DNA of 55,130 nucleotides from Gammaproteobacteria bacterium (lineage in GTDB: Bacteria > Pseudomonadota > Gammaproteobacteria > SZUA-229). A model generated the notes under the pieces. That model made no database searches, was not told the origin of the DNA, and worked only from the letters and a program-made list of their open reading frames with translations. Below are positions 1 through 8,723 of this stretch, piece by piece. The position numbers were made by a program, and so were the translations under genes. The stretch covers positions 1 through 55,130 of the forward strand of contig JAPHQX010000123.1 in the NCBI GenBank assembly GCA_026196035.1. The letters run 5' to 3'. The first letter of the stretch is position 1; each line of letters begins with the position of its first letter.

Positions 1-1543
1 TATTAATAATAAATTCCAGTCGCGCAAGACCAACACCATCTACCGGTAACTGCGAACATTCAAATGCCAGTTCAGGATTAGCCAGATTTAGCATAATACG
101 TGTTTGCGTCTTACCCAGCGTTTCAAAATCGTTTGTTTCAACATCAAAATCTAACAGTCCATCATAGATATACCCAGTATCTCCTTCAGCGCAGGAAACC
201 GTCAGCAACTGATTATTCGTAATTGTTAGCGTTGCATCGCCACAACCGACAATAGCCGGTATTCCCAGCTCTCGTGCAACAATCGCCGCATGACAGGTAC
301 GTCCACCACGATTAGTAACTATAGCAGCGGCTATTTTCATAACGGGTTCCCAGTCTGGATCCGTAATGTCAGTTACCAGAACATCCCCAGCCTGCACCTG
401 ATGTAAATCAGCTGCATCCAGAACCACTCGAGCCACACCTGTGGCGATGCGCTTACCAACACTTTTTCCGACTGCTACCACGTCACCCTGCTGATTAAGT
501 TTAAATCGTTGATAATGCTTTAATTCAAGATTAGCCTGTACTGTTTCCGGTCGCGCCTGCAATATAAATAACTCACCGGTCTTGCCATCTTTTCCCCACT
601 CAATATCCATAGGTCGGGCATAATGATCTTCAATTAACACTGCATAACGCGATAATTCAAGAACCTCATCATCTGTCAATGAAAATTGATTTCTTTCTTC
701 TGTTGTCACTTTTACATTGCGGGTTGATAAACCAGCTGTCGTATCCTGCGCATATACCATCTTAATTGCTTTCTGCCCGAGGTTGCGACGAATAATCGGT
801 CGCTTATTTTCAACCAGGGTTTTCTTGAATACATAAAACTCATCAGGATTAACACTACCCTGAACCACATTTTCACCTAAACCGTAAGATGAATTAATGA
901 ATACCACATCACGAAATCCTGACTCCGTATCTAATGTAAACATTACACCGGATGAAGCCATATCTGAACGCACCATTTTCTGAACACCAATCGATAAAGC
1001 CACATCCATATGATTAAATCCTTTATCTTCACGATAGGATATTGCCCGATCAGTAAACAGAGACGCAAAAACCCGTTTACAGGTTAACAGCAAATTACGC
1101 CGTCCGGAAATATTTAAGTAAGTTTCCTGCTGTCCGGCAAAAGATGCATCGGCAAGATCCTCTGCAGTAGCTGAACTACGCACCGCGACATCCGGATATT
1201 CACCATACTCTTCACCCAACTTCAGATAACCCTGAATAATGTCTTCGGCAATTTCATCAGGTATTTCCGCATGCAGCATCCAGCTACGAATTTGCTTGCC
1301 AGTTTTTGCCAGTGCTTTAACATCATGCACATCCAGCGACTCAAGTGCCCGTGAAATTTTCTCCTGTAGATTATTGTGCTTAATAAAATAGTGATAGGCT
1401 TCAGCTGTAGTGGCATAACCGTTGGGGACTTTTATGCCTGCGGATGACAGTTGACTGTACATCTCACCAAGTGAAGCATTCTTGCCGCCGACTTCAGGGA
1501 TACTGTGAATACCAATTGCAGAAAATGGCAAAACATAGGACAT
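1..1543 (-). CDS. ppsA: Phosphoenolpyruvate synthase, C-terminus cut off by window edge
   Basis: Converts pyruvate, ATP and water to phosphoenolpyruvate, AMP and phosphate in the cytoplasm, the entry step to gluconeogenesis. The ORF is absent from the track because it runs off the left edge. I translated about 514 residues of the roughly 790 usual for the family. The N-terminal ATP-grasp part includes GGKNASLGEM (residues 19-28) and the RSSATAEDL stretch (about 122-130). The phosphohistidine domain carries GGRTCHAAIVARELGIPA, placing the catalytic His near residue 418, close to its position in E. coli PpsA. The ATG at 1543 follows AGGAG with a 7-nt spacer. The missing part is the C-terminal PEP/pyruvate-binding barrel. 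The next gene upstream on the same strand is a CoA-binding protein 81 nt away. Confidence 0.95.
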   Translation of the reverse strand, partial: MSYVLPFSAIGIHSIPEVGGKNASLGEMYSQLSSAGIKVPNGYATTAEAYHYFIKHNNLQEKISRALESLDVHDVKALAKTGKQIRSWMLHAEIPDEIAEDIIQGYLKLGEEYGEYPDVAVRSSATAEDLADASFAGQQETYLNISGRRNLLLTCKRVFASLFTDRAISYREDKGFNHMDVALSIGVQKMVRSDMASSGVMFTLDTESGFRDVVFINSSYGLGENVVQGSVNPDEFYVFKKTLVENKRPIIRRNLGQKAIKMVYAQDTTAGLSTRNVKVTTEERNQFSLTDDEVLELSRYAVLIEDHYARPMDIEWGKDGKTGELFILQARPETVQANLELKHYQRFKLNQQGDVVAVGKSVGKRIATGVARVVLDAADLHQVQAGDVLVTDITDPDWEPVMKIAAAIVTNRGGRTCHAAIVARELGIPAIVGCGDATLTITNNQLLTVSCAEGDTGYIYDGLLDFDVETNDFETLGKTQTRIMLNLANPELAFECSQLPVDGVGLARLEFIIN

Positions 1544-1624
1544 GATGCATCTCCTGGCCAATAGATTTGGTTAAAATTTAACATCACCAGACTACGCCTG
1601 TATTGCATGAAATCAAGAAATTAT

Positions 1625-1993
1625 TTAAAAACGACCATGCTCCAGCATTAATAAAGTACAGTCTTTAACAAAAGAAATATCGTGATTCATCAAGGCAAGT
1701 TCAAGAGGATCAGATTCAGTGCCGGGATTAAGAATCACCCGGGCAGGTTTCAGCTTTATAATACTATCAATTAAATCCTTGCTACGCTGAGGACCAATAT
1801 ACATGGCAAGCGTATCAACGACTTCAACAATATTTTCAAGTGAGTGCTTAACCACCAGACCTTCTATATTTTCCAGTTTAGGATGCACAGGAATAACATG
1901 ATAACCGTACTCAAGTAACATACGTATGGCCTTGTTGGCATAGCGATGCGATTTGTTACTGGCACCAAGAACAACAATGGTCTGATTTTGCAT
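1625..1993 (-). CDS. CoA-binding domain protein (YccU-like)
   Basis: A small single-domain protein of 122 residues, typical of the stand-alone CoA_binding_2 (Rossmann-like) family. The N-terminus TIVVLGASNKSHRYANKAI matches the family's glycine-containing nucleotide loop, and the C-terminus has the usual NPGTES and FVKDCTLLML pattern. The family binds CoA but its physiological role is not settled. The ATG overlaps the stop codon of the upstream gene by one base (TAATG), so the two are probably translationally coupled. Both may be cotranscribed with ppsA downstream. Confidence 0.8.
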   Translation of the reverse strand: MQNQTIVVLGASNKSHRYANKAIRMLLEYGYHVIPVHPKLENIEGLVVKHSLENIVEVVDTLAMYIGPQRSKDLIDSIIKLKPARVILNPGTESDPLELALMNHDISFVKDCTLLMLEHGRF

Positions 1994-2379
1994 TAGCTGT
2001 TGAGTTGATCAGGCCTGACAAACTTCACCGGCTCAGCTTTTGAAAAGGCCTGATCGTAAATTAATTTAATTGAAACTTCATTATTAATATCTTCTGCGCT
2101 CACCTGCTGTAAATCAGGCAAACGTGTTGCCAGATAAGCCATGGTCGCAGCAATTAACTGTTCATTATCGGATTTGATAGCCATCACCAGCTGATCCGCA
2201 ACAAACTGTGCCTTCTGCTGAACATCGGGTGCAAACAGATGCCCGGCACCATGAGGTATACCCTCATCCATTTTCTGATCCATTTTATTAAGATACTCTA
2301 GCTGATTGGCAGGCAGCTCTTTTGATCTATCATATTCAATTTGTGCTTCACCATTAATCACTGCAACCAGATTTTTCAT
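1993..2379 (-). CDS. Conserved hypothetical protein, 128 aa
   Basis: I do not recognise the family. The protein is soluble, without a signal peptide or membrane segment. It begins MKNLVAVINGEAQIEYDRS and has a helical middle rich in Met and Gln. A repeated LPDLQQ/VSAEDI region near the end suggests alpha-helical packing. It is tightly coupled to the CoA-binding gene (one-base stop/start overlap) and lies about 100 nt after the thioesterase gene on the same strand. A link to acyl-CoA or PEP/pyruvate metabolism is suggested only by context. Confidence 0.6.
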   Translation of the reverse strand: MKNLVAVINGEAQIEYDRSKELPANQLEYLNKMDQKMDEGIPHGAGHLFAPDVQQKAQFVADQLVMAIKSDNEQLIAATMAYLATRLPDLQQVSAEDINNEVSIKLIYDQAFSKAEPVKFVRPDQLNS

Positions 2380-2478
2380 AATTAGCCTAATACTTGTTCA
2401 CCAGATTTAACCGACATATTAACATCTATAAGCAATGATTCCCATGCACGCTATGTGCATAATCACCTACCTGCAAGT

Positions 2479-2904
2479 TCAAATATTTTTTTGTACTACA
2501 GCCATGGTTAAGCGTGAAACACAAATCAGCCGATCTTTCTGGTCATGTATTTTAATTTCCCAGACCTGGCTCGACCTGCCTATATGCAATGGACGGGCAA
2601 ACCCGCTAACAACACCCGCTCTAACGCTTCTGAGATGATTCGCATTCACCTCCATACCAACACAAAAAGCTTTCTCATGATCAACAACATAGTTAGCCGC
2701 AATACTACCCAGAGATTCAGCAAAGAGCACCGAAGCACCACCATGCAATAAACCCAGAGGCTGCCGGGTTCGTTCATCCACCGGCATACTACCTTTGAGA
2801 AAGTCATCCCCAACTTCAACAATCTCAATACCCAGCGCACTCACTGCCGTACCCTGACCTCTATTATTAAGCTCATCAATATCGGGGCGTTTATGCCAGA
2901 TCAT
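2479..2904 (-). CDS. Hotdog-fold acyl-CoA thioesterase, YdiI/MenI type
   Basis: A PaaI-like hotdog thioesterase hydrolysing acyl- or aroyl-CoA esters. In E. coli the YdiI/MenI relative acts on 1,4-dihydroxy-2-naphthoyl-CoA in menaquinone synthesis. LGLLHGGASVLFAESLGS is the family active-site region: the HGG turn, followed by the Glu on the central helix that serves as catalytic carboxylate. The track starts at 2916. I prefer the ATG at 2904, because relatives begin MIWK and this gives MIWHKRPDIDELN, for a length of 141 residues. The exact substrate cannot be told from sequence, and no other menaquinone genes lie in the window. Confidence 0.85.
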   Translation of the reverse strand: MIWHKRPDIDELNNRGQGTAVSALGIEIVEVGDDFLKGSMPVDERTRQPLGLLHGGASVLFAESLGSIAANYVVDHEKAFCVGMEVNANHLRSVRAGVVSGFARPLHIGRSSQVWEIKIHDQKDRLICVSRLTMAVVQKNI

Positions 2905-3005
2905 TACTGTATCCATCCTTTTAATAAAGTTAATACATAATATACCTGTTCATATCAATCACCAAAAATGATAAATTGCTATTTCATATAACTGACTAGC
3001 CTCTC

Positions 3006-3653
3006 ATGACATCAAAACAAAACCCGCAAGCACTTTTATTCATTGCCACTGGCTGTGCACATTGCCCGTCAGTATTACAGTCACTGAGTGAACTGGTGAA
3101 ATCAGGCACACTTAGCTCACTGGAAATCGTCAATATACAACAACAGGCTGAACGGGCCAGTGACCTCAATATACGATCTGTTCCCTGGGTAAAAATTGGC
3201 CCTTTCGAGCTCACTGGTTTACGCTCTAAAAGCGAACTCGAAGAATGGGTAAAACGTGCCGATGAACCTTCGGCAATGGGCGACTATTTTGGCGAACTGA
3301 TGACATCCGGTGAAATTAATAAAGTTCATGAGATTATTAATCAAAATCCAGAATATTTTCCCATGCTATTTGAATTAATGGCCAATACTGAAACATCCCT
3401 CTCTGTTCGCATTGGCATTGGCGCCATTGTCGAAGACTTTGCTGGCAGTGAGTTATTAAAAAACACCATTGATATTCTGGGAACCTATACAAAACACCCG
3501 GCAGCACATGTGCGTACGGATGCCTGCCATTACCTGGGTCTTAGTCAAAGCAAAAAAGCAGTTGCCTACATTGAACCCTTACTGAATGATGAAAACACAG
3601 AAACCAGAGAAGTTGCAGAAGAAGCACTGGAAGAACTCAAGCAATTAACTTAA
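3006..3653 (+). CDS. Thioredoxin-like / HEAT-repeat fusion protein
   Basis: A 215-residue cytoplasmic protein of two parts. Residues 1 to about 90 look like a thioredoxin/glutaredoxin-type fold. They carry a CAHC redox motif near residue 18 and the cis-proline pattern SVPWV near 58. Residues 100-215 form alpha-helical HEAT/PBS-type repeats, for example AAHVRTDACHYLGLSQSKKA and ETREVAEEALEEL. No signal peptide is visible, so the Cys pair would act in the reducing cytoplasm, perhaps as a disulfide reductase tethered by the helical part to a partner. It is monocistronic, divergent from the thioesterase and followed by an intergenic inverted repeat. The partner is unknown. Confidence 0.75.
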   Translation: MTSKQNPQALLFIATGCAHCPSVLQSLSELVKSGTLSSLEIVNIQQQAERASDLNIRSVPWVKIGPFELTGLRSKSELEEWVKRADEPSAMGDYFGELMTSGEINKVHEIINQNPEYFPMLFELMANTETSLSVRIGIGAIVEDFAGSELLKNTIDILGTYTKHPAAHVRTDACHYLGLSQSKKAVAYIEPLLNDENTETREVAEEALEELKQLT

Positions 3654-3698
3654 TAAAACTATTTATATGTACTGACGCTGGTAGACCTTAAAAATTTC

Positions 3699-3864
3699 AA
3701 AAGAAAACGCAAATAAAGATTTTTTATTTTATGGTTATATTGAGCACAGTCAAATAAGCTGGGTACCTGACATTTAAGATCTTTTGACTATGTTCAATAT
3801 GACAATAATGTACAAATATAAATTAACGACTTGTATCAATTTGCGTAGATTTGCGTTTTCTTTT
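3699..3864. repeat. Nested inverted repeat between trx-HEAT gene and rhomboid gene
   Basis: Two pairs of arms are nested. The outer pair is a perfect 16-bp inverted repeat: AAAAGAAAACGCAAAT at 3699-3714 and its complement at 3849-3864. The inner pair is an 18-bp imperfect inverted repeat (16 of 18), starting ATATTGAGCA at 3737-3754 and complementary to 3783-3800. The outer loop also holds short palindromes (GGTACC, AAGATCTT). No coding ORF fits. It could be a small non-autonomous mobile element, a structured RNA or an operator. No target-site duplication was established. Confidence 0.7.
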
Positions 3865-3890
3865 ATATCAATTAATTTACAGAGCCACTA

Positions 3891-4589
3891 ATGTTCCCAT
3901 TACACGATGACAATCCGACAAAAATAATCCCTTATATAACGTATATTTTAATCGGCAGTTGTCTACTGACTTTTTTCTGGCAGTTATCTCTGGGGCCTTA
4001 TGCACAAAACGCAGTACTCAGCCTCGGGATGATTCCCGCTGTCGTTTTCAATACACAACAGCTTCACCCTGACCTGGTCACAGTACCCGCTCTGGCAACA
4101 TTTTTCACGTCCATGTTTTTACACGGTGGCTGGATGCATCTCATAGGCAACATGTTATATCTATGGATCTTTGGTAATAATGTTGAAGATGCCATGGGCC
4201 ATAAACGTTTTATTACCTTTTATTTAATCTGCGGTGTGGCGGCTGCGTTAGCTCAGGCCCTACCTGAACCCGGCTCAACCACTCCAATGATTGGTGCCAG
4301 CGGTGCTATCTCCGGCGTTCTGGGCGCCTACCTTTTACTCTATCCCCACGCGCGCGTATTAGTCGCCATCCCCTTTGGTTTTTACATTCATACCACTCGC
4401 ATCAAAGCTGGCTGGGTACTGGGTTTCTGGTTTGCATTACAGATATTTAATTCCATCATGTCTGGCGACCAGCAAGGCGGCGTAGCCTGGGGCGCACACA
4501 TTGGCGGTTTTGTCGCCGGTCTTGCACTAATCCCTTTCTTTAAATACAAACACGTTGCCCTGTTTGCACCGGCACGGAATAACTATTAA
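3891..4589 (+). CDS. Rhomboid-family intramembrane serine protease
   Basis: A polytopic inner-membrane protein of 232 residues with about six hydrophobic segments. The catalytic dyad is visible: Ser137 in GASG, followed by AISGVLGAY, and His203 in AHIGGFVAG. The HGGWMHLIGNMLYLWIFG stretch (about 78-95) holds the conserved loop and the His/Asn cluster of the rhomboid core. It cleaves transmembrane substrates, which are unknown here. The gene stands alone behind the nested inverted repeat, and the ATG at 3891 lacks a strong Shine-Dalgarno sequence. Confidence 0.92.
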   Translation: MFPLHDDNPTKIIPYITYILIGSCLLTFFWQLSLGPYAQNAVLSLGMIPAVVFNTQQLHPDLVTVPALATFFTSMFLHGGWMHLIGNMLYLWIFGNNVEDAMGHKRFITFYLICGVAAALAQALPEPGSTTPMIGASGAISGVLGAYLLLYPHARVLVAIPFGFYIHTTRIKAGWVLGFWFALQIFNSIMSGDQQGGVAWGAHIGGFVAGLALIPFFKYKHVALFAPARNNY

Positions 4590-4684
4590 TAAGCGCATCA
4601 AGACCCGGGTAAATCAACCAGGAATTTGCTAAACTTGGCGCCTGTCATTAATCACATACACAGCCTGTAGCGACTACATACACC

Positions 4685-6007
4685 ATGGCCCATCACATCC
4701 CAAAAGTTGGCTTTATCAGCCTCGGCTGCCCCAAGGCACTTGTCGACTCAGAACAGATCATTACCCGACTCAGGGCTGAAGGCTACGATATCAGCCCGAC
4801 CTATAATGATGCTGACCTGGTGGTGGTTAACACCTGTGGCTTCATCGATGATGCGGTAGAAGAATCCCTGGAAGCCATCGGTGAAGCACTGAATGAAAAC
4901 GGCAAGGTCATAGTCACCGGCTGCCTGGGCGCCAAGGGTGACATTGTTGCCAGAAACTACCCGCAGGTACTCGCCATCACCGGCCCCCATGCGGCACAGG
5001 AAGTCATGGAAGCGGTACATGCTCATCTACCCCCGGAACATGACCCCCTTACCAGTCTGATCCCACCACAGGGTATCAAGCTGACACCTCGACATTTTGC
5101 CTATTTAAAAATATCCGAAGGCTGCAACCACCGGTGTACTTTCTGCATTATTCCTTCACTCAGAGGCGATCTGGTCAGCCGCCCGGTGGGTGAAGTACTC
5201 ACTGAAGCCGAAAACCTGATCAATGCCGGCGTCAGAGAATTACTGGTGATATCACAGGATACCAGCGCCTATGGTGTTGATGCCAAATATCAGACCGATT
5301 TCTGGAATGGCAAACCGGTTAAAACCAAATTTGAAACCCTGGCTCAGGAACTGGGCGACATGAATGCCTGGATACGTATGCATTATGTTTACCCCTATCC
5401 CCATGTTGATAATGTGATTCCACTCATGGCCGAAGGCAAAATACTCCCCTATCTGGATATCCCCTTCCAGCATGCCAGCCAGAAAGTATTAAAAGCCATG
5501 AAACGTCCTGCCAGCAGTGAAAATAATCTGCAGCGTATCAAGGCCTGGCGTAATATCTGCCCGGACATCACCTTGCGTAGCACCTTCATTGTGGGCTTCC
5601 CCGGTGAAACAGAAGATGACTTCAGTGAACTACTGGATTTTATTAATGAAGCCGAGCTGGATCGCGTCGGTTGCTTTACCTATTCACCCGTCGAAGGTGC
5701 GGTGGCAAACGATATTGCCAAACAGGTTCCTGAAGATATCAAACAGGAACGTTTACGTCGTTTCATGACACTACAGGAAGAAATCAGCGCCGGTAAATTA
5801 TCTAAAAAAGTCGGCCAGACCCTGCAGGTTATTGTTGATGAAGTCGATGAAGAAGGCATCATTGCCCGTAGCATGGCAGATGCACCGGAAATAGACGGTA
5901 TAGTATTTGTTGATACCGATGAAATTCATCAACCCGGTACTTTTTTAACCGTAAAGATCACTGATTCAAATGAACACGACCTGTTTGCCACAGTAGAATC
6001 CGGATAA
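4685..6007 (+). CDS. rimO: Ribosomal protein S12 methylthiotransferase RimO
   Basis: A radical-SAM enzyme that adds a beta-methylthio group to an aspartate of ribosomal protein S12. At 440 residues it has the full family length. The N-terminal MTTase domain has Cys15, Cys51 and Cys80, the three ligands of the auxiliary 4Fe-4S cluster. The radical-SAM motif CNHRCTFC uses Cys147, Cys151 and Cys154. The C-terminal TRAM domain is seen in [20 protein letters not shown] and following. Motifs such as [12 protein letters not shown] and [14 protein letters not shown] separate RimO from MiaB. It lies on the plus strand downstream of the rhomboid gene with a 95-nt gap. Confidence 0.97.
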   Translation: MAHHIPKVGFISLGCPKALVDSEQIITRLRAEGYDISPTYNDADLVVVNTCGFIDDAVEESLEAIGEALNENGKVIVTGCLGAKGDIVARNYPQVLAITGPHAAQEVMEAVHAHLPPEHDPLTSLIPPQGIKLTPRHFAYLKISEGCNHRCTFCIIPSLRGDLVSRPVGEVLTEAENLINAGVRELLVISQDTSAYGVDAKYQTDFWNGKPVKTKFETLAQELGDMNAWIRMHYVYPYPHVDNVIPLMAEGKILPYLDIPFQHASQKVLKAMKRPASSENNLQRIKAWRNICPDITLRSTFIVGFPGETEDDFSELLDFINEAELDRVGCFTYSPVEGAVANDIAKQVPEDIKQERLRRFMTLQEEISAGKLSKKVGQTLQVIVDEVDEEGIIARSMADAPEIDGIVFVDTDEIHQPGTFLTVKITDSNEHDLFATVESG

Positions 6008-6059
6008 CTCCATTAAACTAATATATACTTGTTAATATCCCATTATGAAGGAATGATTG

Positions 6060-7061
6060 ATGATATTAAAAAAGTCTTCCTCCCCATTAACATTTAGCCA
6101 TATTAGTCACTGTCACCCGTCTTTATACAAAACCCCAGCATTAAACTTACTTTTTATAATTTTTTTAATCCTGCTATTGTTACTACCTAACAAAACATTG
6201 GCCACCAGCCATGATATAAAAATGGTGATTACAGCCGCTTTTGTTTCTGAAAAAGGCATGCCTATATATGATGAACTGGCCAAATACCTGGCACGCAAAT
6301 TAAATCGCAATGTTGATGTAATATCCGGCGTCAGTTACCAGGATTCCAATCTATTACTTAAACAGGGCATTATTCAAATTGGTTTTGTCTGCGGCCTGCC
6401 CTACACCCATAATTTTAATGAAGGTAATTACAGGCTGGTAGCGATACCTGTCATGGCACTTGAGAAAGGTGATTTTCCTGATATCAAGGGATATCAGGAC
6501 ATCCCACAAAAATATTATTCCTACACCATTGTTCACAAAGATTCAGATATAAACAACTGGCAACAGTTAAAGGGTAAAAGCTACACTTATAATGACCAGA
6601 ATAGTAATTCCGGTTACAACATGCCTCGTTACAAACTGGTACAACTTGGCGCAAAAAGCTGGGAAGATTATTTCTCCAGAATCGTCGTTTCAGGCAGTCA
6701 TGAAGAATCCATTAAACTGGTTGCCAATGGTATAGTCGATGCCAGCTCAGTCGATTCACTGGTACTTGATTATGACCGTCATATTGGAGATAAAGATGCA
6801 CATAATGTAAAAATCATTGAACACCTGTTTCCTGGTGGAGCAGGCATACCACCTGTAGTAATAAGCAATAAAGCTGATAAGAAATTGCTTACCCAGATAA
6901 CAAATGAGCTAACCAATATGCATCATGATACTGAAGGTAAAAAAATTCTCGATAAAGCTTTAATTAAGCGCTTCGATTTACCCAATGATGCCAACTATGA
7001 TGATATTCGAAAAATGGAAGCTGCAGCACATAAAGCAGGTTTCAGAGATCATCAGGAATAA
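6060..7061 (+). CDS. PhnD-like periplasmic substrate-binding protein
   Basis: A 333-residue protein of the phosphate/phosphonate-type substrate-binding family (PhnD-like, PF12974 type). An N-terminal hydrophobic segment around residues 28-46 (LLFIIFLILLLLLP) is followed by a likely export cleavage region. The mature part has family hallmarks such as ELAKYLARKLNRNVDVISG and SSVDSLVLDYD. The track starts at a TTG at 6057. I prefer the ATG three bases later, which follows AAGGA with a 7-nt spacer. Only 16 bases separate it from a sensor kinase gene, and no ABC permease or ATPase follows. It therefore probably serves as a ligand-binding co-sensor rather than a transporter part. Compare AioX with AioS, or TorT with TorS. 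The ligand is unknown. Confidence 0.8.
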   Translation: MILKKSSSPLTFSHISHCHPSLYKTPALNLLFIIFLILLLLLPNKTLATSHDIKMVITAAFVSEKGMPIYDELAKYLARKLNRNVDVISGVSYQDSNLLLKQGIIQIGFVCGLPYTHNFNEGNYRLVAIPVMALEKGDFPDIKGYQDIPQKYYSYTIVHKDSDINNWQQLKGKSYTYNDQNSNSGYNMPRYKLVQLGAKSWEDYFSRIVVSGSHEESIKLVANGIVDASSVDSLVLDYDRHIGDKDAHNVKIIEHLFPGGAGIPPVVISNKADKKLLTQITNELTNMHHDTEGKKILDKALIKRFDLPNDANYDDIRKMEAAAHKAGFRDHQE

Positions 7062-7077
7062 TACACATTAGCCAATC

Positions 7078-8607
7078 ATGAAACTATGGATTCATATAAG
7101 CCTGACTTTTGTAATACTGATTAGCCTGACGGGCATCGCCTCATACGCAGTATATAATAAACAGATTCAGCGAAGCATTCATGAGTCCAACAATAAATGG
7201 AGCAACTTATTTTCACAAACACTGGCAAAAGTCATTACTCGAGATACCCTGGAAAAAAGAACCCGAAAAATAAAAGAAACACTAAAACAGGTAACAAGAA
7301 ATAATTCAGAATTAAAATATCTCCTGGTAGTCGATTTTGATGGCAATATTTTAACCTCAAGCCTTGATGAAGTGTTGCCAGATTTTCTGTTAAAAAAAGA
7401 TCATAAATCTTGCCAGATGACCGATGAAAACACTTACAAATTTAATAACCAGTTAATTCTTGACTCCTCCTATTCTCTGATTAATAAACTGTCTGCACAT
7501 ATCCATGTTGGAATTGACCACAGCATAATCACCAAACATACCAGTGCCATACAGAGAAAAACCCTGCTGATCATGCTTGGCATTATAATAACTGGCATCG
7601 GCATCGCTATTATTCTTGGAAAAAACATCAGCAAACCCATTGAGTTACTATCCGGTAAGATAGAAAAGTTTGGTAACAGCGGTGAACTTGATGAAACACA
7701 CATAGAAACCAGTGACAGGGAAATATTAAACCTCATCCAGAGTTTTACTGAAATGGCCAGCCAGCGCGAAGCACATGAATACGCGTTACAGAACTACAAA
7801 AATAAACTTGAAATTCTGGTACATAAAAAGACTCAACAACTGGAAGATAAAATAAAAATCCAGGAACAAACAGAAACTCAATTACGTGAAGCCGTCACTC
7901 AGGCAAAAAAAGCCAGCCGGGCCAAATCTGACTTCCTGTCCCACATGAGTCATGAATTACGCACGCCGCTCAATGCAGTACTAGGCTTTGCTCAGCTGAT
8001 TAACACAGATAAAGAAGCTCGCACGGTAACAAAAGAAAATTCCCAGGAAATACTCGACGCAGGCCAACATTTACTTGATCTTGTAAATCAGCTACTTGAC
8101 CTGGAAAGCATTGAATCAGGTAAAACAGCATGCACATTGGAACCTGTTAAATGGAACGAAATAATCGATGACTGTATTAAATATATTCAACCTAAAATAG
8201 AAGAACACTCATTAAGCATTAAAAATGATTGCCAGGATAATGAATACTGGGTTATAGCTGACGCTCTTCGCCTTAAGCAGATAACACTCAACCTGTTAAG
8301 TAATGCCGTTAAATACAATAAGGAGAATGGAACTGTCACTATCAAAATACAGAAGATCGATGATAAATGTCGATTAATCGTATCTGACACAGGAAAAGGC
8401 ATATCCGAAGAAAATCACAAAATAGTTTTTGAGCCTTTCAATCGACTAGAAGAAACTTATGGCAACATCGAAGGCTCTGGCGTGGGCCTGACCATCAGCA
8501 AACACCTGATTGAATTAATGAATGGCAATATCGATTTCAGTAGCCAGAAAGGTGTCGGCAGCACATTCTGGCTCGATCTATCCATATATGAACCCATCAA
8601 AGAATAA
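7078..8607 (+). CDS. Sensor histidine kinase with periplasmic domain and HAMP
   Basis: A 509-residue membrane kinase. TM1 covers about residues 8-26. A periplasmic segment of about 135 residues contains an extracellular-PAS-like piece (YLLVVDFDGNILTS). TM2 is about 162-181, then HAMP to about 233 and a coiled coil at 235-285. HisKA follows with SHMSHELRTPLN (His292). The HATPase_c domain has a KQITLNLLSNAVKYN N-box and DTGKGIS and GSGVGLTI G-boxes. There is no receiver domain and no response regulator nearby, so its partner is encoded elsewhere. The tight spacing to the PhnD-like gene suggests the binding protein presents a ligand to the periplasmic domain. Confidence 0.88.
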   Translation: MKLWIHISLTFVILISLTGIASYAVYNKQIQRSIHESNNKWSNLFSQTLAKVITRDTLEKRTRKIKETLKQVTRNNSELKYLLVVDFDGNILTSSLDEVLPDFLLKKDHKSCQMTDENTYKFNNQLILDSSYSLINKLSAHIHVGIDHSIITKHTSAIQRKTLLIMLGIIITGIGIAIILGKNISKPIELLSGKIEKFGNSGELDETHIETSDREILNLIQSFTEMASQREAHEYALQNYKNKLEILVHKKTQQLEDKIKIQEQTETQLREAVTQAKKASRAKSDFLSHMSHELRTPLNAVLGFAQLINTDKEARTVTKENSQEILDAGQHLLDLVNQLLDLESIESGKTACTLEPVKWNEIIDDCIKYIQPKIEEHSLSIKNDCQDNEYWVIADALRLKQITLNLLSNAVKYNKENGTVTIKIQKIDDKCRLIVSDTGKGISEENHKIVFEPFNRLEETYGNIEGSGVGLTISKHLIELMNGNIDFSSQKGVGSTFWLDLSIYEPIKE

Positions 8608-8655
8608 AACACCTGTTGCAGACAAATAGCAAAAACTGTTAACCATAACAACTTG

Positions 8656-8666
8656 AATGCTATAAT
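8656..8666 (+). promoter_or_regulatory. Putative extended -10 promoter for fabV
   Basis: The sequence GAATGCTATAAT contains a perfect TATAAT preceded by TGC, the extended -10 pattern of sigma-70 promoters. It lies about 58 bases upstream of the fabV start. No good -35 element is seen at the standard spacing, which fits an extended -10 promoter. Confidence 0.5.
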
Positions 8667-8723
8667 CCCCCCGATCCCATATAAGTTATTAATAGAAAAC
8701 AACCTGATGGAATTTTTGAACCC

